A DNA stretch of 51,985 nucleotides. It comes from Planctomycetota bacterium (GTDB lineage: Bacteria; Planctomycetota; Phycisphaerae; Phycisphaerales; UBA1924). The translations under genes were made by a program, and so were the position numbers. Below the pieces are notes generated by a model that ran no database searches, was not told where the DNA came from, and saw only the letters and a program-made list of their open reading frames with translations. This document shows, piece after piece, positions 44,963 through 51,985 of the stretch; position 1 is the first letter of the stretch, and each line of letters starts with the position of its first letter. The stretch is from assembly GCA_023434205.1 (NCBI GenBank), contig JAEYTB010000198.1, forward strand, positions 1-51,985. The letters run 5' to 3'.

Positions 44963-46380
44963 ACCTCCCCCGGGCCATCCTCGCGCAAGCCGACGCCGCG
45001 CCCGCCGCGGCCGAGAGCCTGGTATCGCAGGCCCTCACCCGCCTCATGGTGTTCGAGGGCTACATCGGCGTCCTGATTGTCTCCTTCATCCTCACGCTCT
45101 TCGCCACGCCTCTCATGCGCAGGGTCGCCGTCGCCAACGGCATCATCGACCGCCCCAGCGACCCCCGCAAGATCCACCGCATCCCGATCGCGTACCTGGG
45201 CGGCGTCGCGGTCTTCGCCGGCATCATCGGCGGCATCTTCTACAGCTTCCTGGCGATGAAGTTCCCGTCGCTGATGGACTTCCACCCCGTCCGCCCCGAG
45301 CACCTCGACGCCGACCGCATTTACCACCAGCACGTGCCGCTCTCGGTCGTGCTGGGGATGACGGTCATCATGCTCGTGGGCGTGCTCGACGACGTCGTGG
45401 GCATCAGCCCCCGCGTCAAGATCGGCGGCCAGCTCTTCGCCGCCGCGGCCCTCGCCTACGACAACGTCGGCGTCAAGCTCGCCTCGGGCATCCTCATCCC
45501 CGTCGCGCAGAGCATCGGCCTGATCGGCGCCGACAGCACCACCCTCGCCTTCCAGATCCCGCTGCCCGTCCCGATCGCCGGCGTGGACCACATCCCCATC
45601 GACGTCGTCTACTGGGCCGGCACCGCGATCATCGCCATCTCGGTGCTCGCCCTCTGCAACGCCTCGAACCTCATCGACGGGCTCGACGGACTGCTCTCGG
45701 GCACCACCGCCATCTCCTCCGCCGGCCTGCTCATCGTCGCACTCGGCCTCGCCGTCTTCGACGACGGACCCCGCGACTCCTCCCGCATCGTCCTGTGCCT
45801 GGCGGTGCTGGGCGCCTGCCTCGGTTTCCTCCCCCACAACTTCAACCCCGCCACCATCTTCCTGGGCGACGCCGGCTCCCTGCTCCTGGGCTTCTGCACC
45901 TGCGTCATCATCCTCACCCTCGGCGACCGCGGCCAGACGCACCTGGTCGTCGCCGGGCTCGTGATCTACGCCCTCCCCATCCTCGACACCACCCTCGCCA
46001 TCGTCCGCCGCAAGATGGAGGGAAAGAGCATCTCGGCCGCCGACGACCAGCACCTCCACCACATGCTCCGCCGAGCGGTCGGCGTCAAGGGCGCGGTGCT
46101 CGCCCTCTACGGCATCGCCGCCGTCTTCGCCGCCCTGGGCGTCGGCCTCACCCTGGTCCGGGCCCGCATCATCTACATGATCTTCATCGTCCTGGCCGCC
46201 TACATCGGCGTCACCGCGATCAAGATCGCCCGCCGCCGCGCCATCGAGGCCCAGGCCGCCGCCGCGGACCACAAGCCCATCCTCCTCCAGAGCACCCTGA
46301 CCAGCAGCCTCCCCGCCCCGGCCCCGCCCGCCCCCTCGACGCCCGCGCCGATCTCCCCCACCGCCCCCGCGGCTTCCTGA
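44959..46380 (+). CDS. Undecaprenyl-phosphate sugar-1-phosphate transferase (WecA/MraY family)
   Basis: Polytopic membrane enzyme of 473 residues that attaches the first sugar phosphate to undecaprenyl phosphate. Family signatures are all present: RKIHRIPIAYLGGVAVF near the start, MLVGVLDDVVGI, NASNLIDGLDGLLSG, FNPATIFLGDAGSL and the terminal DDQHLHHMLRR. The HLHH form is typical of WecA/TagO-type rather than MraY enzymes, so GlcNAc-1-phosphate is the likely donor part. The last 60 residues are a cytoplasmic Ala/Pro-rich tail. The GTG start overlaps the epimerase stop. It likely starts the repeat unit of this cluster's glycan. Confidence 0.93.
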   Translation: MNLPRAILAQADAAPAAAESLVSQALTRLMVFEGYIGVLIVSFILTLFATPLMRRVAVANGIIDRPSDPRKIHRIPIAYLGGVAVFAGIIGGIFYSFLAMKFPSLMDFHPVRPEHLDADRIYHQHVPLSVVLGMTVIMLVGVLDDVVGISPRVKIGGQLFAAAALAYDNVGVKLASGILIPVAQSIGLIGADSTTLAFQIPLPVPIAGVDHIPIDVVYWAGTAIIAISVLALCNASNLIDGLDGLLSGTTAISSAGLLIVALGLAVFDDGPRDSSRIVLCLAVLGACLGFLPHNFNPATIFLGDAGSLLLGFCTCVIILTLGDRGQTHLVVAGLVIYALPILDTTLAIVRRKMEGKSISAADDQHLHHMLRRAVGVKGAVLALYGIAAVFAALGVGLTLVRARIIYMIFIVLAAYIGVTAIKIARRRAIEAQAAAADHKPILLQSTLTSSLPAPAPPAPSTPAPISPTAPAAS

Positions 46381-46397
46381 ATAGCCCACCCCCGCCG

Positions 46398-46403
46398 TAT
46401 ACT
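46398..46403 (+). promoter_or_regulatory. Candidate -10 box for a leaderless start
   Basis: TATACT (5 of 6 consensus) lies 6 nt before ATG 46410 with no Shine-Dalgarno sequence. It would give parA and the genes after it a transcript of their own. Confidence 0.45.
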
Positions 46404-46409
46404 CGGCCC

Positions 46410-47306
46410 ATGCCCGACCCGGCCCATAAGCCCGTTCGCCTGATCGCGCTGATGAACCAGAAGGGCGGCGTCGGGAAGACCACCACCACCGTCAACCTCG
46501 CCGCGGCGTTCGCCAAGGCCGGCCGCTCAACCCTGGTGGTAGACCTGGACCCCCAGGCCCACGCCACCCTCCACCTGGGCGTCGACCCCAACGCGCTCGA
46601 GAAGTCGGTGTACGACGTCCTGATGGACGACCAGGCCGACATCGCGTCCATCATCCACCAGACCCGCCCCAACCTCGCCCTGCTCCCCGCCGAGACCGAC
46701 CTCGCCGCCGTCGAGGGCGAGCTCGCCAACGAGCCCGACAAGCAGCGCCGCCTGGAGAAGGCCCTCGCCAGGCTGGAGGGCCGGTTCGAGTTCATCCTGC
46801 TCGACTGCCCCCCGTCGCTGGGCCTGCTCACGATCAACGGCCTCGCGTGCGCCCGCGAGGTGCTCATCCCCATGCAGGCCCACTTCCTCGCCCTCCAGGG
46901 CGTCGGCAAGCTGCTGGAAACCGTCGCGCTCGTGGGGCAGGCCGTCAACCCCCGCCTCCGCGTCACCGGCGTCATCCTGTGCATGCACGACGCCGGCTCC
47001 ACGCACACGCGCGAGGTCGTCGCTGACCTCGACAGCTTCTTCGAGCAGGCCCGCCAGGGCGATTCGGCCTGGAAGTTCGCCCGCGTCCTCCGGCCCCCGG
47101 TCCGCCGCAACATCAAGCTCGCCGAGTGCCCCAGCTTCGGCCAGACGATCTTCGAGTACGCCCCCCAGGCCAGCGGCGCCGAGGACTACGCCGCCCTCGC
47201 CGAGCAGCTCCTGCGCGAGTGGGACCAGATGCTCAACCGCCGCACCGAGTCCCCCACCGTCCACGTCCTGCCCACGCCCGTCGCCCAGGCCAGGTTCAGC
47301 GTATGA
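46410..47306 (+). CDS. ParA/Soj-type ATPase
   Basis: Cytoplasmic P-loop ATPase of 298 residues. The deviant Walker A is complete, with both lysines (NQKGGVGKTTTTVNLAAAFA; Lys18 and Lys23), followed by the A' motif VVDLDPQAHATL and Walker B FILLDCPPSLG. Soj-like features (PMQAHFLALQGVGKLLE, GVILCMHDAGSTHTREVV) are visible. No parB gene or parS site is adjacent, so this is probably an orphan that positions a cell-surface or cytoskeletal machine rather than a chromosome, or the ParB is elsewhere. A basic patch (RPPVRRNIKL) could bind DNA. Its stop overlaps the VanZ-like start by ATGA. Confidence 0.93.
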   Translation: MPDPAHKPVRLIALMNQKGGVGKTTTTVNLAAAFAKAGRSTLVVDLDPQAHATLHLGVDPNALEKSVYDVLMDDQADIASIIHQTRPNLALLPAETDLAAVEGELANEPDKQRRLEKALARLEGRFEFILLDCPPSLGLLTINGLACAREVLIPMQAHFLALQGVGKLLETVALVGQAVNPRLRVTGVILCMHDAGSTHTREVVADLDSFFEQARQGDSAWKFARVLRPPVRRNIKLAECPSFGQTIFEYAPQASGAEDYAALAEQLLREWDQMLNRRTESPTVHVLPTPVAQARFSV

Positions 47307-47710
47307 CCGCCCCCGCGCGCGCCCGGCGACACCCCGCGTTCCACGCGGTGTTCTGGGCCTACGCCCTCACGCTCTTCACCTTTACGCACTGGCCCAAGCT
47401 CACCGTCCCCGGCCCCGAGGGGACCGACAAGACCATCCACGTGCTCGCCTTCGCGGGCTGGACCGGCCTCGCGGTGCTGTGCGGCTGGTTCGGGCGGCCC
47501 CTCTCGGTGCGCAATCTTCTCCTGACCGGCCTGATCGCCGCCGCGAACAGCGGTCTGGACGAGCTGCTCCAGGCGATCCCGTTCATCAACCGGAGCTGCG
47601 AATGGGCCGACGCCCGCGCGAACCTGTTGGGGGTCGCCGGAACAGTGACGATTCTTCTGGTCCTGGGCAGGCCGCTCCAGTCCCTCTTCCCTAAGCTCTT
47701 GGCCTCATGA
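47303..47710 (+). CDS. VanZ-like membrane protein
   Basis: Small membrane protein of 135 residues with about four helices. The family pattern is visible: a first helix with FTHWPKL, DKTIHVLAFAGWTGLAVL, an acidic region DELLQAIPFINR and EWADARANLLGVAGTV, the Asp-Asn-Gly signature of VanZ. VanZ-like proteins recur near exosortases; their role is unclear. ATGA overlaps at both ends couple it to parA and the transporter. ATG 47303 is chosen for that overlap. Confidence 0.85.
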   Translation: MTAPARARRHPAFHAVFWAYALTLFTFTHWPKLTVPGPEGTDKTIHVLAFAGWTGLAVLCGWFGRPLSVRNLLLTGLIAAANSGLDELLQAIPFINRSCEWADARANLLGVAGTVTILLVLGRPLQSLFPKLLAS

Positions 47711-49119
47711 AGGGCGACGACAAAGTGATGTTCCTGGGCCTCCGGCACGGGCCGGTCATGTGGGCCGTCAGCGCCGTCATCGGCCTGGCGGTGGGCGCGT
47801 TTATGACGCGCGTCCTCATGCCCCAGCTCAACGAGGGCGCGGCCCCCACCATCCCCATCATCCTGGTGGTCCCCTTCGCCGCGCTTCTGGCCAGCATCGC
47901 CCTGATGCCCTTCGTCAGCCACCGCATCTGGCACCGCCACTACCCCGACTTCGCCTTCGCCCTGGGCGGCATGGCCGCGGGCTACTACCTGGCCGGGTTC
48001 GGCGGCTACGGCCGCGAGCAGCTCATGCACGCCCTGATCGAGTACTACTCCTTCATCGCCCTGGTCGGCGGCCTCTACGTCGTCTCCGGCGGCATCCTCG
48101 TCAAGACCACCGGCCGCGCCACGCCCCTGACCAACACCGCCCTGCTCGCCTTCGGCGCCGTCCTGGCCAACATCGTCGGCACCACCGGAGCCTCGGTGCT
48201 CCTCATCCGCCCCTTTATGCGCCTCAACGAGGGCCGCCTCAAGCCCCTCCACGTCGTCCTCTTCATCTTCATCGTCAGCAACTGCGGCGGCTGCCTCACC
48301 CCCGTCGGCGATCCCCCGCTCTACCTGGGCTTCCTCAAGGGCGTCCCCTTCTTCTGGACCCTCCAGAACCTCTGGCAGGACTGGCTGGTCATGATCGGCC
48401 TGCTCCTGGCCTCCTTCTTCGCCATCGACACCGTCTTCTACAAGCGCTCGGGCGCCGTCCCCTCCGGCCCCACGCGCGTCGGCATCCAGGGGTCCACCGG
48501 CCTCGCGTGCCTGGTCCTCATGATCGCCGGCGTCTTCATCGACCCCGCCCTCGACGCCTTCTTCAACATCCAGGGTGTGCCCGTGGGCGCCACCTTCCAG
48601 ATCTTGATCGCCGTAGGAGCCTACCTCACCGCCCCCAAGCCCATCCTCAGCCAGAACGAGTTCACCTTCGAGCCCGTCAGAGAGGTTGGCCTGCTCTTCA
48701 TCGGCATCTTCCTGACCATGATCCCCGCCCTGGGCTACCTCTCGGCCAACGGCCCCTCCCTGGGCCTCAACTCCGCGAGCACGTTCTACTGGGGCACCGG
48801 CTCGCTCTCGGCGGTGCTCGACAACGCCCCCACCTACCTCAACTTCCTCCAGATCGCCATCGCCCCCGAGGCCCTGAACGCCGAGAACATCCGCGCCTAC
48901 ATCGCCACCGACGCCGGCCGTGCCAACCTCATCGCTATTTCCTCCGCGGCGGTCTTCTTCGGTGCCATGACCTACATCGGCAACGGCCCCAACTTCATGG
49001 TCCGCTCCATCGCCGAGTCCGCCGGGGTCAAGATGCCCTCCTTCTTCGGCTACCTCGGCTGGGCCGTGCTCATTCTCCTCCCGATTCTCACCCTGCACTG
49101 GCTCGTGCTCATCCGATAG
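47707..49119 (+). CDS. CitMHS/NhaD-type membrane transporter (putative sodium:proton antiporter)
   Basis: Polytopic transporter of 470 residues with 11-12 hydrophobic segments, in the ion-transporter superfamily. Two re-entrant type signatures typical of this group are present: SNCGGCLTPVGDPPLYLGFLKG in the first half and SLSAVLDNAPTYLNF with GNGPNFMVRSIAE in the second. These match proteins annotated as putative sodium:proton antiporters or CitMHS-like carriers. Substrate is not certain. It is coupled to the VanZ-like gene by an ATGA overlap. Why a cation transporter lies in a polysaccharide cluster is unclear; it could simply share the transcript. Confidence 0.85.
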   Translation: MKGDDKVMFLGLRHGPVMWAVSAVIGLAVGAFMTRVLMPQLNEGAAPTIPIILVVPFAALLASIALMPFVSHRIWHRHYPDFAFALGGMAAGYYLAGFGGYGREQLMHALIEYYSFIALVGGLYVVSGGILVKTTGRATPLTNTALLAFGAVLANIVGTTGASVLLIRPFMRLNEGRLKPLHVVLFIFIVSNCGGCLTPVGDPPLYLGFLKGVPFFWTLQNLWQDWLVMIGLLLASFFAIDTVFYKRSGAVPSGPTRVGIQGSTGLACLVLMIAGVFIDPALDAFFNIQGVPVGATFQILIAVGAYLTAPKPILSQNEFTFEPVREVGLLFIGIFLTMIPALGYLSANGPSLGLNSASTFYWGTGSLSAVLDNAPTYLNFLQIAIAPEALNAENIRAYIATDAGRANLIAISSAAVFFGAMTYIGNGPNFMVRSIAESAGVKMPSFFGYLGWAVLILLPILTLHWLVLIR

Positions 49120-49135
49120 AGTCTGCACAGGACTC

Positions 49136-50797
49136 ATGGACGAGCCGACGCAGACCATCCCCCGCCCCGTCCCCCGCGCCGACGACACCCGCGCCGCGGC
49201 CCCGCTCTCGGCCGCCGTCCGCGTCGTCTCGGGCCTGACGCTGCTCTCCCGCTTCGCCGGCCTCGCCCGCGACGTCATCACCGCCCGCATGTTCGGCGCG
49301 GGGCTCCTGGGCTCTTCGTTCCAGGCCGCCTACGCCTTCCCAAACTTCTTCCGCCGCCTCTTCGGTGAGGGAGCCCTCTCCGCCGCGTTCCTGCCCCAGT
49401 ACACCCTCCTCAAGCGCGACGACCCCGACCGCGCGGGCCAGCTCGCCTCCATCACCCTCTGGGCCCTCACCCTCGCCACCGGCCTGCTCACCCTGGCGCT
49501 CGAGGCCGTCCTGCTCGCCCTCCTCCTCGCCGCCCCCGCCGGCTCCGACCGCGCCCTTTCCTTCAAGCTCATGATGCTCATGCTGCCCATGATGCCCGCG
49601 GTCTGCACCACGGCCATCCTGGGCGGCATGCTCCAGGCCCACGCCCGCTTCGGCCCCCCCGCCGCCGCCCCCATCATCCTCAACCTCTTCCAGATCGCCG
49701 CCGGCGCCGGCTACTTCCTCGGCTGGTACGCCGAGCACCCCGCCGCCTACATCGTCGGCGCCGCCGCCGTCCTCGCCAGCCTCGTCCAAATCCTCTGGTC
49801 CCTCTACGCCCTCCGCGGCAGGGTCCGCTGGACCCGCGCCTGGCACGACGCCCGCGACCACGCCCGCACCGTCCGCGCCCGCTTCGTCCCCGCCATGCTC
49901 GGCCTGGGCACCCTCCAGCTCAACAGCTTCATGGACATGCTCTTTGCCATGTGGCCGGTCTGGGTCGGCCCCACCATGCTGGGCTTCGCCCTCACCCTCG
50001 ACGACAAGTCCAACGCCCTGCTCCGCTACGCCCAGACGCTCTACCAGTTCCCCCTGGGCGTCTTCGGCATCGCCGTCGCCACCGCCGTCTTTCCCCTCCT
50101 CTCACGCTCCAGCGACAACGCCCCCGAGTTCCTCCAGCACCTCCGCCGCGGCGTGCGCCTCTCCCTCTTCATCGGCCTGCCCGCCAGCATCGGCCTCTTC
50201 CTGGTCCGCACCGAGGTCTTGACGCTCATCTACGGCGGCTCGGGCGCCCACGCCTTCAGCGCCGACGACATCGCCCGCGCCGCCGCCGTCCTCGCCGGCT
50301 TCGCCCCCGCCATCTGGGCCTACTCACTCAACCACGTCCTCACCCGCGCCTTCTACGCCAAGGGCGACACCGTCACCCCCATGCGCCTCGCCATGGCCGC
50401 CGTCGTCTTCAACTTCCTGCTGAACTGCGCCCTGATCTGGCCGCTCCGCGAGGCCGGCCTCGCCTGGTCCACCGCGATCTCCGCCACCGTCCAGTGCGTC
50501 GTGCTGCTCTGGCTCAGCGCCCGCGCACTCGACACCAGCCCCCTCGACCGCGCCACGCTCACGGCCGTGGCCCGCACGCTGCTCGCCACGCTCATCATGG
50601 GCGGCGCGGTCTACGCCACCTCCCACGCCTGGACCGTGCCGACGACCTGGACCGCCAACGCCCTCAAGCTCGCCGCGCTGCTCGCCGTCGGCGCCGCCGC
50701 CTACGCCCTGCTCGCCTGGACTCTCAAGCTCCCCGAGCTCCGCTGGCTCACCCAACGCGCCCCCAAAGGCGACTCAAACACCTTCAGCCTCGAGTAG
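49136..50797 (+). CDS. murJ: MurJ-type lipid flippase
   Basis: Integral membrane protein of 553 residues with about 14 helices, in the MVF/MOP family. MurJ moves lipid II to the outside of the inner membrane for peptidoglycan. Features include the N-terminal LTLLSRFAGLARDVITARMFG, FFRRLFGEGALSAAFLP, PLGVFGIAVATAVFPLLSR and RAFYAKGDTVTPM. Because it ends a polysaccharide cluster that lacks a Wzx flippase, it might instead flip that glycan's lipid intermediate; sequence alone does not decide. ATG 49136 lies 16 nt after the transporter stop. Its stop is 2 nt from the stop of the convergent pseudopilin gene. Confidence 0.93.
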   Translation: MDEPTQTIPRPVPRADDTRAAAPLSAAVRVVSGLTLLSRFAGLARDVITARMFGAGLLGSSFQAAYAFPNFFRRLFGEGALSAAFLPQYTLLKRDDPDRAGQLASITLWALTLATGLLTLALEAVLLALLLAAPAGSDRALSFKLMMLMLPMMPAVCTTAILGGMLQAHARFGPPAAAPIILNLFQIAAGAGYFLGWYAEHPAAYIVGAAAVLASLVQILWSLYALRGRVRWTRAWHDARDHARTVRARFVPAMLGLGTLQLNSFMDMLFAMWPVWVGPTMLGFALTLDDKSNALLRYAQTLYQFPLGVFGIAVATAVFPLLSRSSDNAPEFLQHLRRGVRLSLFIGLPASIGLFLVRTEVLTLIYGGSGAHAFSADDIARAAAVLAGFAPAIWAYSLNHVLTRAFYAKGDTVTPMRLAMAAVVFNFLLNCALIWPLREAGLAWSTAISATVQCVVLLWLSARALDTSPLDRATLTAVARTLLATLIMGGAVYATSHAWTVPTTWTANALKLAALLAVGAAAYALLAWTLKLPELRWLTQRAPKGDSNTFSLE

Positions 50798-50799
50798 CA

Positions 50800-51768
50800 T
50801 CAATCGATATACGGCGTAATCGCCACGCTCGACGGCACCAGGAACACATCCCCGTACAGCTGAAGGTACGAGTTGAACCCCTGGTCGGCGAACTGCTCGC
50901 CCAGCGGCACCCCGGTCTCGCGGTCCTCGTTCACAAACGCGTTGTCCCCGTGCGTCCGCACGCCGTTGATCGGCGTCCTGTACGTGATCGGCATCCCGTC
51001 GGGATCGGGCACCGAGGTGAACGCAACGTGCGTGTCGTTGTACCCCAGGTTCCCCTCCCACGTCCTTGGCCCGCCGAAGATCTTGAGCCGGTTGCTGTCC
51101 ACGCCCGAGGGCCCGGTCCGCAGCCGCCACGCGCCGGGCGTGCCGTCGAACGACGGCCCGCGGTTGCCCAGCACCGCCTGGCGGGCGTCGAAGTTCGACT
51201 TCCACATCTGCGACCGCTCGCCGAAGGGCGGCGTGTGCGCGTAGCTCACATACCCGACATTGCCGTTGTACCGCCGCCCCGCCGCGGGCGTCCCGTTGGT
51301 GCCCGTCTCGCCCGGGTAACCGCCGAAGCCCGGGTCAAACACCGCCGCCGCGGGGTTCACCGCCCGGATCGGGAACGAGTACTCATAGCCGGGGTCCTTC
51401 ACGATCTGCGGGTTGACCTCCGCCGGGCAGATCGCCATGTCCACCGGGATAAACCCGTTGTACACCAGCAGCGAGAAGATATTGCCCGTGTTGTCCTTCA
51501 CCAGCGGCGACTGGCCGCCCACCGCGATCGTCTGGTCGCCCTTGTCCACCTGGCTGGGCAGCGGGTAGTTGTCGTCGTGGGTGCCCGCCCAGATCACCAT
51601 CCCCTGCAGCGTGCTCCGGATGTTCGACGCGTCCTTGATCTGCCGCGCCGCGTCCCGCGCCTTGCCCAACGACGGCAGCAGGATGCTGATCAGCAGCGAG
51701 ATGATGGCGATCACCACCAGCAGCTCAATGAGCGTGAACGCCCGGCCCGACCTGCCCCGCTGCTTCAT
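50800..51768 (-). CDS. Type II secretion-like pseudopilin with planctomycete C-terminal domain
   Basis: Prepilin-type protein of 322 residues. The signature GRAFTLIELLVVIAIISLL lies at residues 8-26: a short basic leader, cleavage before Phe11, Glu15 (Glu+5), and a hydrophobic helix. The residue before the cut is Ala rather than the usual Gly. The remaining 290 residues form a large beta-rich domain with GYVSYAHTPPFGERSQMW and WEGNLGYNDTHVAFTS, in the style of the numerous planctomycete pseudopilins. ATG 51768 is preferred to TTG 51771; the ribosome site is weak. No secretion genes are adjacent. Confidence 0.9.
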   Translation of the reverse strand: MKQRGRSGRAFTLIELLVVIAIISLLISILLPSLGKARDAARQIKDASNIRSTLQGMVIWAGTHDDNYPLPSQVDKGDQTIAVGGQSPLVKDNTGNIFSLLVYNGFIPVDMAICPAEVNPQIVKDPGYEYSFPIRAVNPAAAVFDPGFGGYPGETGTNGTPAAGRRYNGNVGYVSYAHTPPFGERSQMWKSNFDARQAVLGNRGPSFDGTPGAWRLRTGPSGVDSNRLKIFGGPRTWEGNLGYNDTHVAFTSVPDPDGMPITYRTPINGVRTHGDNAFVNEDRETGVPLGEQFADQGFNSYLQLYGDVFLVPSSVAITPYID

Positions 51769-51860
51769 CAACGCTCAAGCCCCCGACTCCGCGCCCACGG
51801 CCCGCGGCCACGCGGCCCGCTTCTATACCGCCACAGCCTACCAGCGGTGGCAACCCGGGA

Positions 51861-51899
51861 CAAAAAAAGACCGGGCCCCGCACATCATGCGGGGCCCGG
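51861..51899 (-). terminator. Intrinsic terminator of the gene at the right edge
   Basis: A perfect 12-bp GC-rich stem (51871-51882 with 51888-51899) has a 5-nt loop. The leftward strand continues TCTTTTTTTG, so it ends a transcript entering from the right. Confidence 0.9.
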
Positions 51900-51927
51900 G
51901 AACATTCACTCGCACGATCCGGGTGGC

Positions 51928-51985
51928 TTACCAGCCGCCGCGGCCGCCGCCGTTGCCACCGCGGCCACCGCCGCCGCCGTAGCCG
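51928..51985 (-). CDS. C-terminal tail of a glycine/arginine-rich protein (partial)
   Basis: Reading leftward from the window edge there are 18 codons (GYGGGGGRGGNGGGRGGW) and TAA at 51930-51928. The intrinsic terminator begins 29 nt later, which supports a real gene end. Gly-rich tails with Arg and aromatic residues are typical of small RRM RNA-binding proteins in planctomycetes and cyanobacteria; that identity is an inference, as the domain is outside the window. Confidence 0.55.
   Translation of the reverse strand, partial: GYGGGGGRGGNGGGRGGW

Noticed and set aside
47359..49290. Open frame of 643 codons on the minus strand opposite the VanZ-like and transporter genes
   Set aside because: It is highly acidic Gly/Glu-rich shadow sequence; the plus strand has overlapping coupled genes with membrane-protein features.

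Overview
This window looks like chromosomal DNA from a high-GC planctomycete, most likely of the class Phycisphaerae. Three large secreted proteins end in a duplicated calcium-loop motif built on DFDGDGDTGTDADIEAFF, a C-terminal module I associate with that group. An exosortase locus, a planctomycete-style pseudopilin, two bactofilin-type proteins and the tail of a glycine-rich protein point the same way. This placement is an inference from protein families; no rRNA gene is present. I see no prophage, insertion sequence, CRISPR array or plasmid signature, so this reads as ordinary chromosome.

Left part (1-16.8 kb): mixed genes with frequent strand changes. In order these are the frameshifted 3' end of psuG, a secreted dockerin-tailed protein, a lone receiver-domain regulator, a conserved hypothetical, a PBP4-type D-Ala-D-Ala carboxypeptidase, an M28 peptidase, a cysteine desulfurase-like enzyme and tRNA-Arg(TCT). 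A second dockerin-tailed protein (DUF1028 plus FG-GAP repeats), queG, a sugar-phosphate isomerase, a small lipoprotein, tryptophan 2,3-dioxygenase, a CBM20-esterase, a histidine kinase and a cold-shock protein follow.

Centre (16.8-33.2 kb): rpsO-pnp with clear intrinsic terminators, a large HPII-type catalase, an aminotransferase, a CGCC-motif small protein, a three-gene operon (bactofilin, zinc-ribbon bactofilin, peptidase T), 4-hydroxyphenylpyruvate dioxygenase, a third dockerin-tailed protein, an EVE-domain protein, a lipoprotein, an unrecognised small protein and lipA.

Right part (33.4-50.8 kb): a co-directional cluster for making and exporting a cell-surface polysaccharide. It holds a Wza-like lipoprotein with a proline-rich insert, an exosortase, an EpsI-like partner, a 1535-residue TPR protein, a Wzc-like chain-length protein whose P-loop lysine is replaced by alanine, a nucleotide-sugar epimerase and a WecA-like initiating transferase. 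An orphan ParA, a VanZ-like protein, a CitMHS/NhaD-type transporter and MurJ follow. Many junctions overlap (ATGA, GTGA), so the block is probably transcribed and translated as a unit. No glycosyltransferase beyond the initiating enzyme, no Wzy and no obvious exosortase substrate is present. The window ends with a pseudopilin, a strong terminator and 18 codons of a glycine/arginine-rich protein.

A pattern across the window is that several starts without a Shine-Dalgarno sequence have a -10-like hexamer 5-8 nt before the start codon, suggesting leaderless transcripts. Six convergent gene pairs have almost no space between their stop codons.
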